DNA from: Eubacteriales bacterium
GTDB lineage: Bacteria; Bacillota; Clostridia; Lachnospirales; Lachnospiraceae
NCBI GenBank assembly: GCA_030526665.1
Contig: JAUNCI010000011.1
Span: 1-42,687, forward strand
DNA: 42,687 nt
Direction: 5' to 3'
The translations under genes were made by a program, and so were the position numbers. Positions within the stretch are counted from its first letter, which is position 1. Each line of letters begins with the position of its first letter. Positions 8,323 to 16,347 of this stretch are shown in pieces. Below the pieces are notes generated by a model. The model was not told the DNA's origin. It was given only the letters and a program-made list of their open reading frames with translations, and did not search any database.

Positions 8323-9606
8323 TCAATCATTTGCATTTGCTTTTGATATCGTTACCTCTGTGGTAACATCCTCCAGCAATTCATATCCATCCGGAAGCTT
8401 TATTGCTACAGGAACCTCCTGGGTTCCCTCTTCAATATCATCCGACAGTGTAATCGAAGCATCAATATCCATTTCATTGAAATCACTCAATTCCTGATCA
8501 ACTGCATGAATTCTGACAACGATTTTATCGATGTTGAATAACAGCTGTTTATCATCCGGAAGATTTTTCACTCCAATATTGCTGGTCGGAACATTATAGG
8601 ATGCACTGTCTACCGGAAGGATCTGAACATTGACCCATACATCTTCGCTGGTTCCGGCAGTCAGTTTCAGCCCATCATTTAATACTTCTGTCAGGCTGAC
8701 TTTATATTCCTTATCTTTCTCAAGATCGGTTACATCTACAAGCTCACTCGGAATGACAATTTCATTACCATTCTCTTTCAGTTCCTGTAATGCCTCTTCG
8801 TTTCCGGCAATTGCAATCGTATCCGGAAGCGTTGATATTCCTGTAACCTGATATCCCTCTGCCGGTTCACCGACATAGTCACTCTTTATTTTAACATCTG
8901 TTTTTACTTTCCACAAGCGAGTTGTCACATTAACTTTTCCATCATTATCTATTTTCAGATAATGCATAGAAGAATCTTTGAGGACATCACCGTTTTTGTC
9001 GGTTATAGTTAAGACAACTGATTCCGTTTCGTCAGAAGTAATTCCTTCAACGTTAACTTTTGCGGTAACTTTGTCTATTTTTTGTATTAATGACTTCGGT
9101 CCGGTGATTCTTATCTTTTCCGGGCTTGACGTCTGTGATCCGATTTCATAACCTTTTCCCGGCTGACTCTCACCCGAGCTTACGGTTACTGCAAATTCCT
9201 GTGTCAGTTTTTCTTCCAAATGAACACCGAAATTCTGCGGTGAAACGGATATTGCCGCATTTGGCAACGTTGGACAATACACCTGAAGCGGTACCATTAC
9301 CGGATCCGTATCCAGACTGACCGCCTGTTTTAGGTCCGCGGTTACACGAATATCATCCATTGTAATTCTATTAAAGTTTTTTCGTTCCGTCGTTACGGTA
9401 ACTCTGACAGAATCCTGCGACTCATCCTGCATACATTTCAAACCAACCTCATCAATATAGGCTTCGTTCAAAATCTCAACATTCTGTATCACATAGGAAC
9501 GCGATACCACAGGATTATTTATATTCGTAACCAAAATCCAGATAACAATACCGACGCAAAGCGAAATCAGTTTCAAAGGGATATTATTTGCGAGTTTTTT
9601 TATCAT
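8323..9606 (-). CDS. cdaR: CdaR, YbbR-domain regulator of diadenylate cyclase
   Basis: 427 aa. One N-terminal transmembrane helix (about 11-30, LKLISLCVGIVIWILV) is followed by an extracellular part that divides into four YbbR-type beta repeats (roughly 40-120, 130-210, 220-305 and 320-420; e.g. the recurring GYEIGSQTSSPEKIRITGP and GYQVTGISTLPDTIAIAG patterns). In Firmicutes, CdaR binds the membrane cyclase CdaA and tunes c-di-AMP output. The gene overlaps the end of cdaA by 23 bases, which supports coupled translation. glmM, the usual next gene, is absent here. Confidence 0.94.
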   Translation of the reverse strand: MIKKLANNIPLKLISLCVGIVIWILVTNINNPVVSRSYVIQNVEILNEAYIDEVGLKCMQDESQDSVRVTVTTERKNFNRITMDDIRVTADLKQAVSLDTDPVMVPLQVYCPTLPNAAISVSPQNFGVHLEEKLTQEFAVTVSSGESQPGKGYEIGSQTSSPEKIRITGPKSLIQKIDKVTAKVNVEGITSDETESVVLTITDKNGDVLKDSSMHYLKIDNDGKVNVTTRLWKVKTDVKIKSDYVGEPAEGYQVTGISTLPDTIAIAGNEEALQELKENGNEIVIPSELVDVTDLEKDKEYKVSLTEVLNDGLKLTAGTSEDVWVNVQILPVDSASYNVPTSNIGVKNLPDDKQLLFNIDKIVVRIHAVDQELSDFNEMDIDASITLSDDIEEGTQEVPVAIKLPDGYELLEDVTTEVTISKANAND

Positions 9607-10471
9607 TTTTTATTCTCCCCTTTATCAGCTGACGCAGCTTGCTATTATCAATCACTTTTTTATTTTGTGTTTTTACAAGCATTTGTTTTAATTGCTCTAT
9701 CGAAATGCCTCTGCGCAATCTTCCATTTTCAGCAACAGAAATCTTGCCGTTTTCCTCTGATACGATAATAGTAAAAGAGTCGCTTACTTCACTGATTCCC
9801 ACACCTGCACGGTGACGTGTACCAAGCTGTTTGCTCAATTCCATATTGTCTGAAAGCGGCAGATAACATGTCGCTGCGGCAATTCTATTTCCTCGAAGAA
9901 TGACTGCTCCGTCATGAAGCGGAGTATTATGTTCAAATATGTTCATCAATAATTGACTGCTGATTGCCGAATCAATATTGATTCCCGTACGTTCGAATTC
10001 CGTAAGTCGATTTTCCTGTTCCATAACAATGAGTGCACCTGTTTTTGCCTCTGCCATTTCCGAACAGGCTTTCACGATTTCATTAATTGTTCTGTCTGTA
10101 AATCGTTCTTTCACTTCTTTTCCGGCATCGATTGGAATAATCGAAGCAACGATTTTCTTCTGCCCCAACTGTTCGAGTACTTTTCGCAGTTCCGGCTGAA
10201 AAATAACAATCAGGCCAATCAATAAAACGCTTGCAACATTACGCACCACCCACAATATTGTATTCATCCTGAATATGTAGGCAATAAAAATGAATACCAG
10301 AACCACCAGAATTCCTTTCAAAAGGGTATATGCTCTGGAATCCTGAATCCATACCATAAACTGATATACAAAGAAGGAAATCAAAAAGATCTCTATTACA
10401 TCTATGAAATTAATTGTCGGAAGCGATACACGTCCAAACCAATTCAAAACACTTGTTATAATATTTTCCAT
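9584..10471 (-). CDS. cdaA: Diadenylate cyclase CdaA (c-di-AMP synthase)
   Basis: 295 aa. Three transmembrane helices occupy about 20-95, followed by a cytoplasmic DisA_N/DAC domain. The catalytic motifs are intact: DGA at 187-189 (LHDGAVI) and RHR at 219-221 (GTRHRAG). It makes c-di-AMP from two ATP, a messenger controlling potassium, osmolyte and cell-wall homeostasis. A strong site (GGAAGGAGGAAAT) precedes the ATG. Upstream lie two unknown membrane proteins on the same strand, 71 bases away; downstream it overlaps cdaR. Confidence 0.96.
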   Translation of the reverse strand: MENIITSVLNWFGRVSLPTINFIDVIEIFLISFFVYQFMVWIQDSRAYTLLKGILVVLVFIFIAYIFRMNTILWVVRNVASVLLIGLIVIFQPELRKVLEQLGQKKIVASIIPIDAGKEVKERFTDRTINEIVKACSEMAEAKTGALIVMEQENRLTEFERTGINIDSAISSQLLMNIFEHNTPLHDGAVILRGNRIAAATCYLPLSDNMELSKQLGTRHRAGVGISEVSDSFTIIVSEENGKISVAENGRLRRGISIEQLKQMLVKTQNKKVIDNSKLRQLIKGRIKNDKKTRK

Positions 10472-10542
10472 ATTTCCTCCTTCCTTATATATTTTCTATT
10501 TCAAAATAGTTTTCCAGCTATTACCGCTGCTTTCTCTGAATC

Positions 10543-11619
10543 TTACAGATCCTTCAGAGATTCCTCCAGTTTTTTCTCGAAATCCACATCATCGACTTCA
10601 ACAGAAGAAATCATGCCGGAAGCATCACCTTCCATCTGTGCGACTGTCACCATATCTGACTCCGCCTCTTTTTTGTTTTTGCCTTCAACTTCATCCACAT
10701 CATCATTGATTCGTTTGATGCTTCGCTCAGATAAAGAGATCGTTGCCTTCGGAATTGCTTTTACGTAATAGTAATAATCATCATCCTCATACTGCAGGCG
10801 TTCCGTACGGCTATATGCTCCGCCGAATACAAACAGTTCCAGCAATTCACCCAAAATCACGGAAGCTAAAGTATAAACAACCAGAGTTGTCATATTTACA
10901 TTCACTTCAAATACAACGCTGCCGGCAAGAATCACCAGTACGTATCCGATTCCGCCTGCAAGGATTGCGATCTTCCATGAATAATCAAACGAACAGGAAC
11001 GAATCATATGTACCAGAAGTGTAGCTACAACAAAAGCGATCAGAGATATCCACATCGGCCAATTTTGAAGCAGACCATCACATAAATATTTAATTCTCTG
11101 AACAATATCCATATCCTCTGAAATCAGGGTTGCCGCCTGTGCTTTCAAAAAGCGAACAAAGTAATAATTTACCACACCGCAGGCTGCAGGAATTGCAGCG
11201 ATTGCATTTCCGAAAAGTCCGCTTCCGATTGGGAGCAAAACAGGCACATTAAAGTAGAAAGACAATGGAGTAAATACAAGAACAATGTTCTGTCTTTTAC
11301 TGAATCTAAGGAAAAAGATCCAGAAGATCAGCATCATCACAACAAAAAATCCCGCAACGTCAATTCCCAGTGCATATGCATGCATAATCATCATCAGATA
11401 CCCAATGGTAATCATGACTACCGACGGAAGCACACTGCTGATCAGTGCCAGAATAAGTACTACAAATATGCTGTTCAGTTGACTCATAAAGCCCATGCTT
11501 GCGTTGATCCATCGAAAATACATGAACGCAAGTATGAATTTAAATATCGGCAAAAGAACTACTTCAAAGGTTCCGTAAAACCGTTTCACTGCATTTTTAA
11601 ATTCCAAAATCAATGTCAT
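10543..11619 (-). CDS. Polytopic membrane protein of unknown function with acidic cytoplasmic tail
   Basis: 358 aa; I cannot assign a function. Hydrophobic helices run through about residues 20-265 (roughly eight segments: near 20-37, 45-65, 67-82, 88-105, 112-130, 135-155, 188-206, 216-260). The C-terminal 90 residues are soluble and acidic. A striking motif QYEDDDYYYYVKAIPK lies at about 276-291, right after the last helix. I recall similar motifs in uncharacterised clostridial proteins, but cannot check this here. Its ATG overlaps the stop of the upstream gene (TAATG), so the pair is translationally coupled. It lies 71 bases before cdaA. Confidence 0.75.
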   Translation of the reverse strand: MTLILEFKNAVKRFYGTFEVVLLPIFKFILAFMYFRWINASMGFMSQLNSIFVVLILALISSVLPSVVMITIGYLMMIMHAYALGIDVAGFFVVMMLIFWIFFLRFSKRQNIVLVFTPLSFYFNVPVLLPIGSGLFGNAIAAIPAACGVVNYYFVRFLKAQAATLISEDMDIVQRIKYLCDGLLQNWPMWISLIAFVVATLLVHMIRSCSFDYSWKIAILAGGIGYVLVILAGSVVFEVNVNMTTLVVYTLASVILGELLELFVFGGAYSRTERLQYEDDDYYYYVKAIPKATISLSERSIKRINDDVDEVEGKNKKEAESDMVTVAQMEGDASGMISSVEVDDVDFEKKLEESLKDL

Positions 11620-12047
11620 TATTTATAACCTCCAGCCGAACGTGAGGACATTCGTTTTTCTTCTTTTTCATACATTTTTGTCAATTTATTGAGCTCACCA
11701 AAGTATGATTTCACACTCTTTTTCGCTTTATAATATTTCACTGAATAAGTAATGTAAGTGATCAATGTATATACAACAAAAACTATTCCATAACCTATCA
11801 GAATATAAAGCCCGAGGTTAATCAAATTCATCCTATGAACATTGTCCAGAATATACGTACTGAAATATGCTCCTACCAGAGCTACGACCAATGCATATCC
11901 GATTGTAACCAGGAAGAAATTTTTTATCAGTGCCAGTCCCAGATAATCACTGCGGAAGTATTTACTGATTGGAAAATACTTATCCCCCTGTGTTTTTTCA
12001 TACATCGCAAGATCAGTCATTACTTTAATTTTCTCTTCGTTAATCAT
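11619..12047 (-). CDS. Small membrane protein of unknown function, coupled to the next gene
   Basis: 142 aa. A charged N-terminal segment of about 35 residues (TDLAMYEKTQGDKYFPISK) is followed by two hydrophobic regions (about 38-66 and 74-100) and a basic C-terminus rich in Lys (about 103-142, with KKSVKSYFGELNKLTKMYEKEEK). The ATG is preceded by GAAGGAGTC. The stop and the start of the downstream 358-aa gene share one base, so the two are very likely one functional unit. I do not recognise the family. Confidence 0.75.
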   Translation of the reverse strand: MINEEKIKVMTDLAMYEKTQGDKYFPISKYFRSDYLGLALIKNFFLVTIGYALVVALVGAYFSTYILDNVHRMNLINLGLYILIGYGIVFVVYTLITYITYSVKYYKAKKSVKSYFGELNKLTKMYEKEEKRMSSRSAGGYK

Positions 12048-12127
12048 AAATGACTCCTTCTGTATGGTTTCATATATTATCTACATCATAACATAAACAT
12101 ACATATTTATAGTATCACAGAATTATG
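12048..12127 (-). other. AT-rich gap between comF and the membrane-protein/cdaA unit
   Basis: No terminator is visible. A TTGACA overlaps the comF stop region (complement of 12126-12131), with a TATAAA 14 bases away (12106-12111). That spacing is shorter than usual, so the promoter call is weak. Confidence 0.3.
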
Positions 12128-12850
12128 TCAATGAAAAGCACTTTTTCCCCCGATACATACAGTCAAAAACCACACTTTTTCCGCACCGTTTCTTTTCAAT
12201 TCTTCCGCCAGTGTGTCCATGGTACTGCCCGTCGTATAGACATCATCCAGAAGCAGGATTCGTCTTCCTCTCACATCATGTAGCACTTCAAAAGCATTTT
12301 TCAGATTCTTCATTCTCTGTCCCCTGTTCAAAGCCTTTTGCTGAAGTGTTTCTCTTCTTTTTCTGATGCAGGAAGCATCGACCGGTATCCCTGTTCTTTC
12401 TGAAAGTTTTTCAGCCAGATACTCTGCCTGGTTAAATCCTCTTTTGCGTTTTTTCTTTTTGGATAACGGAACAGGAACAATGCAATCCGGTCTCCATTTT
12501 TCCAATTCTGCTTTTGCACATTTTGCCAGAAGAAACGCATAAAAATCCCCATATTCTCTTCTCCCGGAATTTTTATACAGCAGGATTGACTCTTTCCATC
12601 GGTCATCATAAACAAACATGCCTCTTCCCCGGTCATAGTGTGCCCGGTGACGTTCGCAATCCGTACATACTGCATTCGGTTCCTCAACCGGTTTTCCGCA
12701 CTTCAGACAATACGGCGAATGTATAGGCTTGATAAATCCCCGGCATTCCGGGCATACCCAATCGTTTTTATTTTTCAAAATTCTGTTACAGACAGGGCAG
12801 CATCTTGGATAAATCCAGTCTGCGGCTTCAATAAGTACTTTTTTTAACAT
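12128..12850 (-). CDS. comF: ComF-family phosphoribosyltransferase-like protein
   Basis: 240 aa. The N-terminus has four CxxC-type cysteine pairs (CCPVC 17-21, CPEC 33-36, CLKC 48-51, CTDC 62-65) that should bind zinc. The C-terminus has the PRPP-binding signature LLDDVYTTGST (200-210). ComF proteins assist single-stranded DNA handling during natural transformation. The gene follows recD2 by 73 bases on the same strand. The start ATG has an AAAGGAT site. With comEA, comEC and recD2 in the same window, several DNA-uptake/processing genes are present, although pilus genes are not. Confidence 0.9.
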   Translation of the reverse strand: MLKKVLIEAADWIYPRCCPVCNRILKNKNDWVCPECRGFIKPIHSPYCLKCGKPVEEPNAVCTDCERHRAHYDRGRGMFVYDDRWKESILLYKNSGRREYGDFYAFLLAKCAKAELEKWRPDCIVPVPLSKKKKRKRGFNQAEYLAEKLSERTGIPVDASCIRKRRETLQQKALNRGQRMKNLKNAFEVLHDVRGRRILLLDDVYTTGSTMDTLAEELKRNGAEKVWFLTVCIGGKSAFH

Positions 12851-12923
12851 GCGTATCCTTTCTCCCCGATACGCTCTCTCACTGTGTTTTTTCTGTCCCT
12901 ACGCAATTCAAGTCGAGCTCTCA

Positions 12924-15167
12924 TTACGCTTCCTGTTCTCCCAGTTTCTTTATCTGATAATCCAGAGAACTGTAACGTTTCATTTGTCTTTCATTTCGAA
13001 TCATCTGCCCGAACATTTCTTCACTTCCGATCACTGTCACACACTTTCTGGCTCGGGTCACTGCAGTATACAGCAGATTTCGATTCATCAGCATCTGCGG
13101 TCCTGTCAAAAGCGGCAGCAAGACCGCCGGATATTCCGATCCCTGAGACTTGTGTATGGTAATTGCATAGGCAAGTTCCAGTTCTTCCAGTTCTTTGTAT
13201 GAGTATTCTACAACCTTATCGTCTTCAAATTTCACGGTTACCGATTCCGCAAATTCATTGATTTCCGTAATAATACCGGTATCGCCGTTAAAAACGCCGA
13301 CTCCCTGATCAACCGGAATCCCATATTTCCCACGGATTTCCCACTCAATCTGATAATTATTACGAATCTGCATAACCTTGTCGCCGACGCGGAATAAACG
13401 ATCTGCGATTTCTTTTTCTTTTTTGTGCTCATCCGGCGGATTCAAATATCTCTGCAATATCTGATTTAATCTCTCGACTCCCAAAAGCCCTTTTCTCATC
13501 GGTGTCAAAACCTGTATTTCATGAGGACTTGCATTTACATAATTTGGTAGTTTGTCACGAATCAGTGTAATCATCACACGAATAATCGTATCGGCATCGT
13601 CACGACGCAGCATAAAAAAGTCTCTGCTTTTATTATCCAGAACAACGTGTTCTCCACGATTGATCTTGTGTGCATTTACGACAATATCGCTCTGCGATGC
13701 CTGCCTGAAAATTTTGGTCAATTCCACAACCGAAAATTCTTTGCTGTGAATGATGTCACGCAGCACATTTCCGGGGCCGACACTTGGAAGCTGATTTTCA
13801 TCTCCGACCAAAATCAGTCGCGTTCCCGCCGTTATCGCATTTAACAGCGAATGCATCAGAAAAATATCCACCATTGACATTTCATCAATGATAACCACAT
13901 CTGTTTCCAAAGGATTTCCCGCATTTCTCTCAAAGTGGATCGCCTGCCGTTCATTTTCTTCATCCGGCATTCCGTTTAATTCCAAAAGTCGATGAATGGT
14001 TTGTGCCTCACATCCGGTCGTTTCCGTCATACGTTTCGCAGCACGCCCTGTCGGTGCAGCCAGTCGGATGTCTGCCCCCTCCGCTTCGAAAAAGCGAATG
14101 ATGGCATTGATCGTTGTCGTCTTTCCCGTACCGGGACCTCCGGTCAGGATGAAAAGTCCGTGACCGGCAGCTTCGTGGATTGCTTTTTTCTGCATCTCAT
14201 CCAGCTTTGTATTCGTTTCTTTTTCTATGATTTCGATACGTCTTTGTATCAGTTTCTCATCTTCCGGACATCGAATATTTAAATCGCACAACATACGTGC
14301 GGTATTCAATTCCAGATTATAATATTGAGACGGATAAACAATTTGCTGTTCGTTCATTTCACGAATCACCGCTTTTCTCTCCAGTGCCAGATCCAAAAGA
14401 TGTTTTTCCATATAGGAAACATCAACACCCAAAAGTTCCGATGCACGTGAAAACAACACCTCTTTCGGCAAAAACACGTGACCATCCCGCGTTGCCTGAA
14501 GCAAAATATAAATCAGACCACTTCGTATCCTGTAATCGGAATCCATATGAATCCCGATTCTCGATGCAATCTCATCGGCAATTCGGAATCCGACACCGCT
14601 GATATCATCCGCCAGACGATAGGGATTTTCCTGCAAAATCCCATATAAATCATTTCCATATTTCTGATAAATTTTTGCCCCAAGATGAAGTGAAATTCCA
14701 TATTTCTGCAAAAACATCATCGCACGGCGCATATCGGTTTTTTCCACAACCTGTTCTGCAATTTCACGTGCCTTTTTCATACTGATGCCTTTGACTTCCG
14801 CAAGTCTTTCCGGTTCTTCCTCTACGATACGAAGTGTATCTTCTCCAAATCGGCGAACAATACGAGCCGCCAATGCCGCGCCGATTCCCTTGATTGCTCC
14901 CGATCCCAGATAGCGTTCCATTGCCATGGTATCTTCCGGCATTTTTTCCATGAACGTCTGAATCTGAAATTGCTTTCCATAAACAGAATGCGTGATATAC
15001 GATCCCGTCGCTTCAATCGTCGCCCCCTGTGTAAGTGAAGGAATGGTTCCAACACAGGTAAGTTCATCGATCCCCTCTACGCCTTTCAGCACGAGAACGG
15101 TATATCCATTTTCTTCATTTCGAAAAATCACATGATCAATATATCCTACAATTGTTTCTTCGTTCAT
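12924..15167 (-). CDS. recD2: RecD2-type SF1B DNA helicase
   Basis: 747 aa from the ATG at 15165-15167 (GAGGG 4-5 bases upstream); a TTG five codons earlier has no ribosome site. The RecD2-specific N-terminal extension includes helix-hairpin-helix repeats (about 85-205, e.g. GIGAALAARIV, GVGFRIADEIASRIG). The helicase core has Walker A GGPGTGKT (343-350), VVIIDEMSMVD, a QLPSVGPGNVL segment and the C-terminal AYAITIHKSQGSEYPAV motif. RecD2 is a 5'-3' helicase of bacteria lacking RecBCD and acts in repair and replication-fork processing. An extended -10 (15212-15220) lies just after the mreB-like terminator. Confidence 0.95.
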   Translation of the reverse strand: MNEETIVGYIDHVIFRNEENGYTVLVLKGVEGIDELTCVGTIPSLTQGATIEATGSYITHSVYGKQFQIQTFMEKMPEDTMAMERYLGSGAIKGIGAALAARIVRRFGEDTLRIVEEEPERLAEVKGISMKKAREIAEQVVEKTDMRRAMMFLQKYGISLHLGAKIYQKYGNDLYGILQENPYRLADDISGVGFRIADEIASRIGIHMDSDYRIRSGLIYILLQATRDGHVFLPKEVLFSRASELLGVDVSYMEKHLLDLALERKAVIREMNEQQIVYPSQYYNLELNTARMLCDLNIRCPEDEKLIQRRIEIIEKETNTKLDEMQKKAIHEAAGHGLFILTGGPGTGKTTTINAIIRFFEAEGADIRLAAPTGRAAKRMTETTGCEAQTIHRLLELNGMPDEENERQAIHFERNAGNPLETDVVIIDEMSMVDIFLMHSLLNAITAGTRLILVGDENQLPSVGPGNVLRDIIHSKEFSVVELTKIFRQASQSDIVVNAHKINRGEHVVLDNKSRDFFMLRRDDADTIIRVMITLIRDKLPNYVNASPHEIQVLTPMRKGLLGVERLNQILQRYLNPPDEHKKEKEIADRLFRVGDKVMQIRNNYQIEWEIRGKYGIPVDQGVGVFNGDTGIITEINEFAESVTVKFEDDKVVEYSYKELEELELAYAITIHKSQGSEYPAVLLPLLTGPQMLMNRNLLYTAVTRARKCVTVIGSEEMFGQMIRNERQMKRYSSLDYQIKKLGEQEA

Positions 15168-15211
15168 ATTTCCCTCTGTCAAAGCTAATTATCGGGAAAA
15201 TAAAATTCCCC

Positions 15212-15220
15212 ATTATATCA
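15212..15220 (-). promoter_or_regulatory. Candidate extended -10 promoter for recD2
   Basis: Minus-strand TGATATAAT gives TGn plus a perfect TATAAT. No good -35 is present because that position falls in the preceding terminator. It is about 45 bases before the recD2 start. Confidence 0.45.
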
Positions 15221-15252
15221 GAAAAGAGGCGCCGCATGACTTTTGGCGCCCC
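15221..15252 (-). terminator. Intrinsic terminator of the mreB-like gene
   Basis: Minus-strand stem GGGGCGCC/GGCGCCTC (8 bp with one G-U, arms 15245-15252 and 15226-15233), 11-base loop, then TTTTCTG. It begins a few bases after the stop codon. Confidence 0.85.
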
Positions 15253-15257
15253 TGTGC

Positions 15258-16247
15258 TTAATTATCCATTTTGCTCATTACTTCCGCATATTTTCCGGTT
15301 CCGACAGCTACCACCAGCATTGCATCCTGCACCGTCAGGGTACTTACACCGGTTCTCTGTTCAATCAAAGTGTCCATACCGCGAAGCAAAGCTCCGCCTC
15401 CGGTCAGAACAATTCCTCTGTCCATGATATCTGCAGCAAGTTCAGGAGGTGTTTTTTCCAAAATCCCATGAATACAGTCAACGATCTGATTCGTCGCATC
15501 CTTTAAAGCGGTTCGCACTTCCTCTGAAGTTAGACGAATCACTCTCGGAAGTCCTGTAATAACGTTCCTTCCTTTCACTTCCATCGTTCGAAGATCTGCT
15601 TCTTCGCGCGCTGTTCCAATCTTGATTTTCACCTTTTCTGCAATGTCTTCACTAATAAACAGATTATGTTTTTCTCTCACATAAGACATGATTGCCTGGT
15701 TAAAATTATCGCCTGCAACTTTGATGGAATTCGCAACCACAACGCCTGCAATTGAAATCACGGCAACGTCGGTCGTTCCCGCGCCGATATTTACAATCAG
15801 ATTTCCGAATGGTTTTGTTATATCCACACCGGCCCCGATTGCCGCCGCCATCGGTTTCTCAACCAGAAAAACATCTCTGGCTCCGGCCTGATAGGCCGCT
15901 TCTTCCATCGCCTTACGCTCAATTTCCGTAATACCGCTCGGAACACAAATGCTGATGCGCGGTTTACGAAGAACGCGGTTCCCCAGCGCCTTCGATATGA
16001 AATATTTCAGCATTTTTTCCATAACAACATAATCGACAATGATACCCTGCTTGATTGGCCAGATTACTTCCAGACCGGAAGTAACATGCCCCGCCATCTG
16101 CTTGGCATCTTCACCGATTGCTCTGATTTTTTCTGCATCTTTATCGTAAACCACAACGGAAGCCTCCTGCAGAACAAGGCCTTTTCCGGTTGAGTACACT
16201 AGACTGTTTCTCGTCCCCAGATCAATTCCAATATCACTTGCCGACAT
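15258..16247 (-). CDS. MreB/Mbl-like actin homologue
   Basis: 329 aa, the MreB length. It contains DIGIDLGTRNSLVYSTGKG (phosphate 1), PIKQGIIVDYVVMEKMLKYF, VPSGITEIERKAM with Glu110 at the usual catalytic position, and VLTGGGALLRGMD (adenosine motif). MreB-type filaments guide lateral wall synthesis at the inner membrane face. The phosphate-2 loop reads NIGAGTTD (153-160), whereas MreB/Mbl usually have DIGGGTT(E/D), so two normally invariant residues differ. No mreC or mreD follows; the gene stands alone with its own terminator. A TATAAT (16277-16282) upstream suggests its own promoter. It is probably a paralogue rather than the principal MreB. Confidence 0.85.
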   Translation of the reverse strand: MSASDIGIDLGTRNSLVYSTGKGLVLQEASVVVYDKDAEKIRAIGEDAKQMAGHVTSGLEVIWPIKQGIIVDYVVMEKMLKYFISKALGNRVLRKPRISICVPSGITEIERKAMEEAAYQAGARDVFLVEKPMAAAIGAGVDITKPFGNLIVNIGAGTTDVAVISIAGVVVANSIKVAGDNFNQAIMSYVREKHNLFISEDIAEKVKIKIGTAREEADLRTMEVKGRNVITGLPRVIRLTSEEVRTALKDATNQIVDCIHGILEKTPPELAADIMDRGIVLTGGGALLRGMDTLIEQRTGVSTLTVQDAMLVVAVGTGKYAEVMSKMDN

Positions 16248-16276
16248 ATGATGTCCCCTTTTACATTTTTATCGTT

Positions 16277-16282
16277 ATTATA
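16277..16282 (-). promoter_or_regulatory. Candidate -10 of the mreB-like gene
   Basis: Perfect minus-strand TATAAT about 30 bases before the start codon, in the 100-base gap after uvrA. The -35 (TTTTAT/TTTATT) is weak. Confidence 0.4.
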
Positions 16283-16347
16283 TACAAAATACGCTTTAAA
16301 TAAAAGTCCCTGTCATAAATAGTTTTGCCTGTATCAGCCTTTTATCT

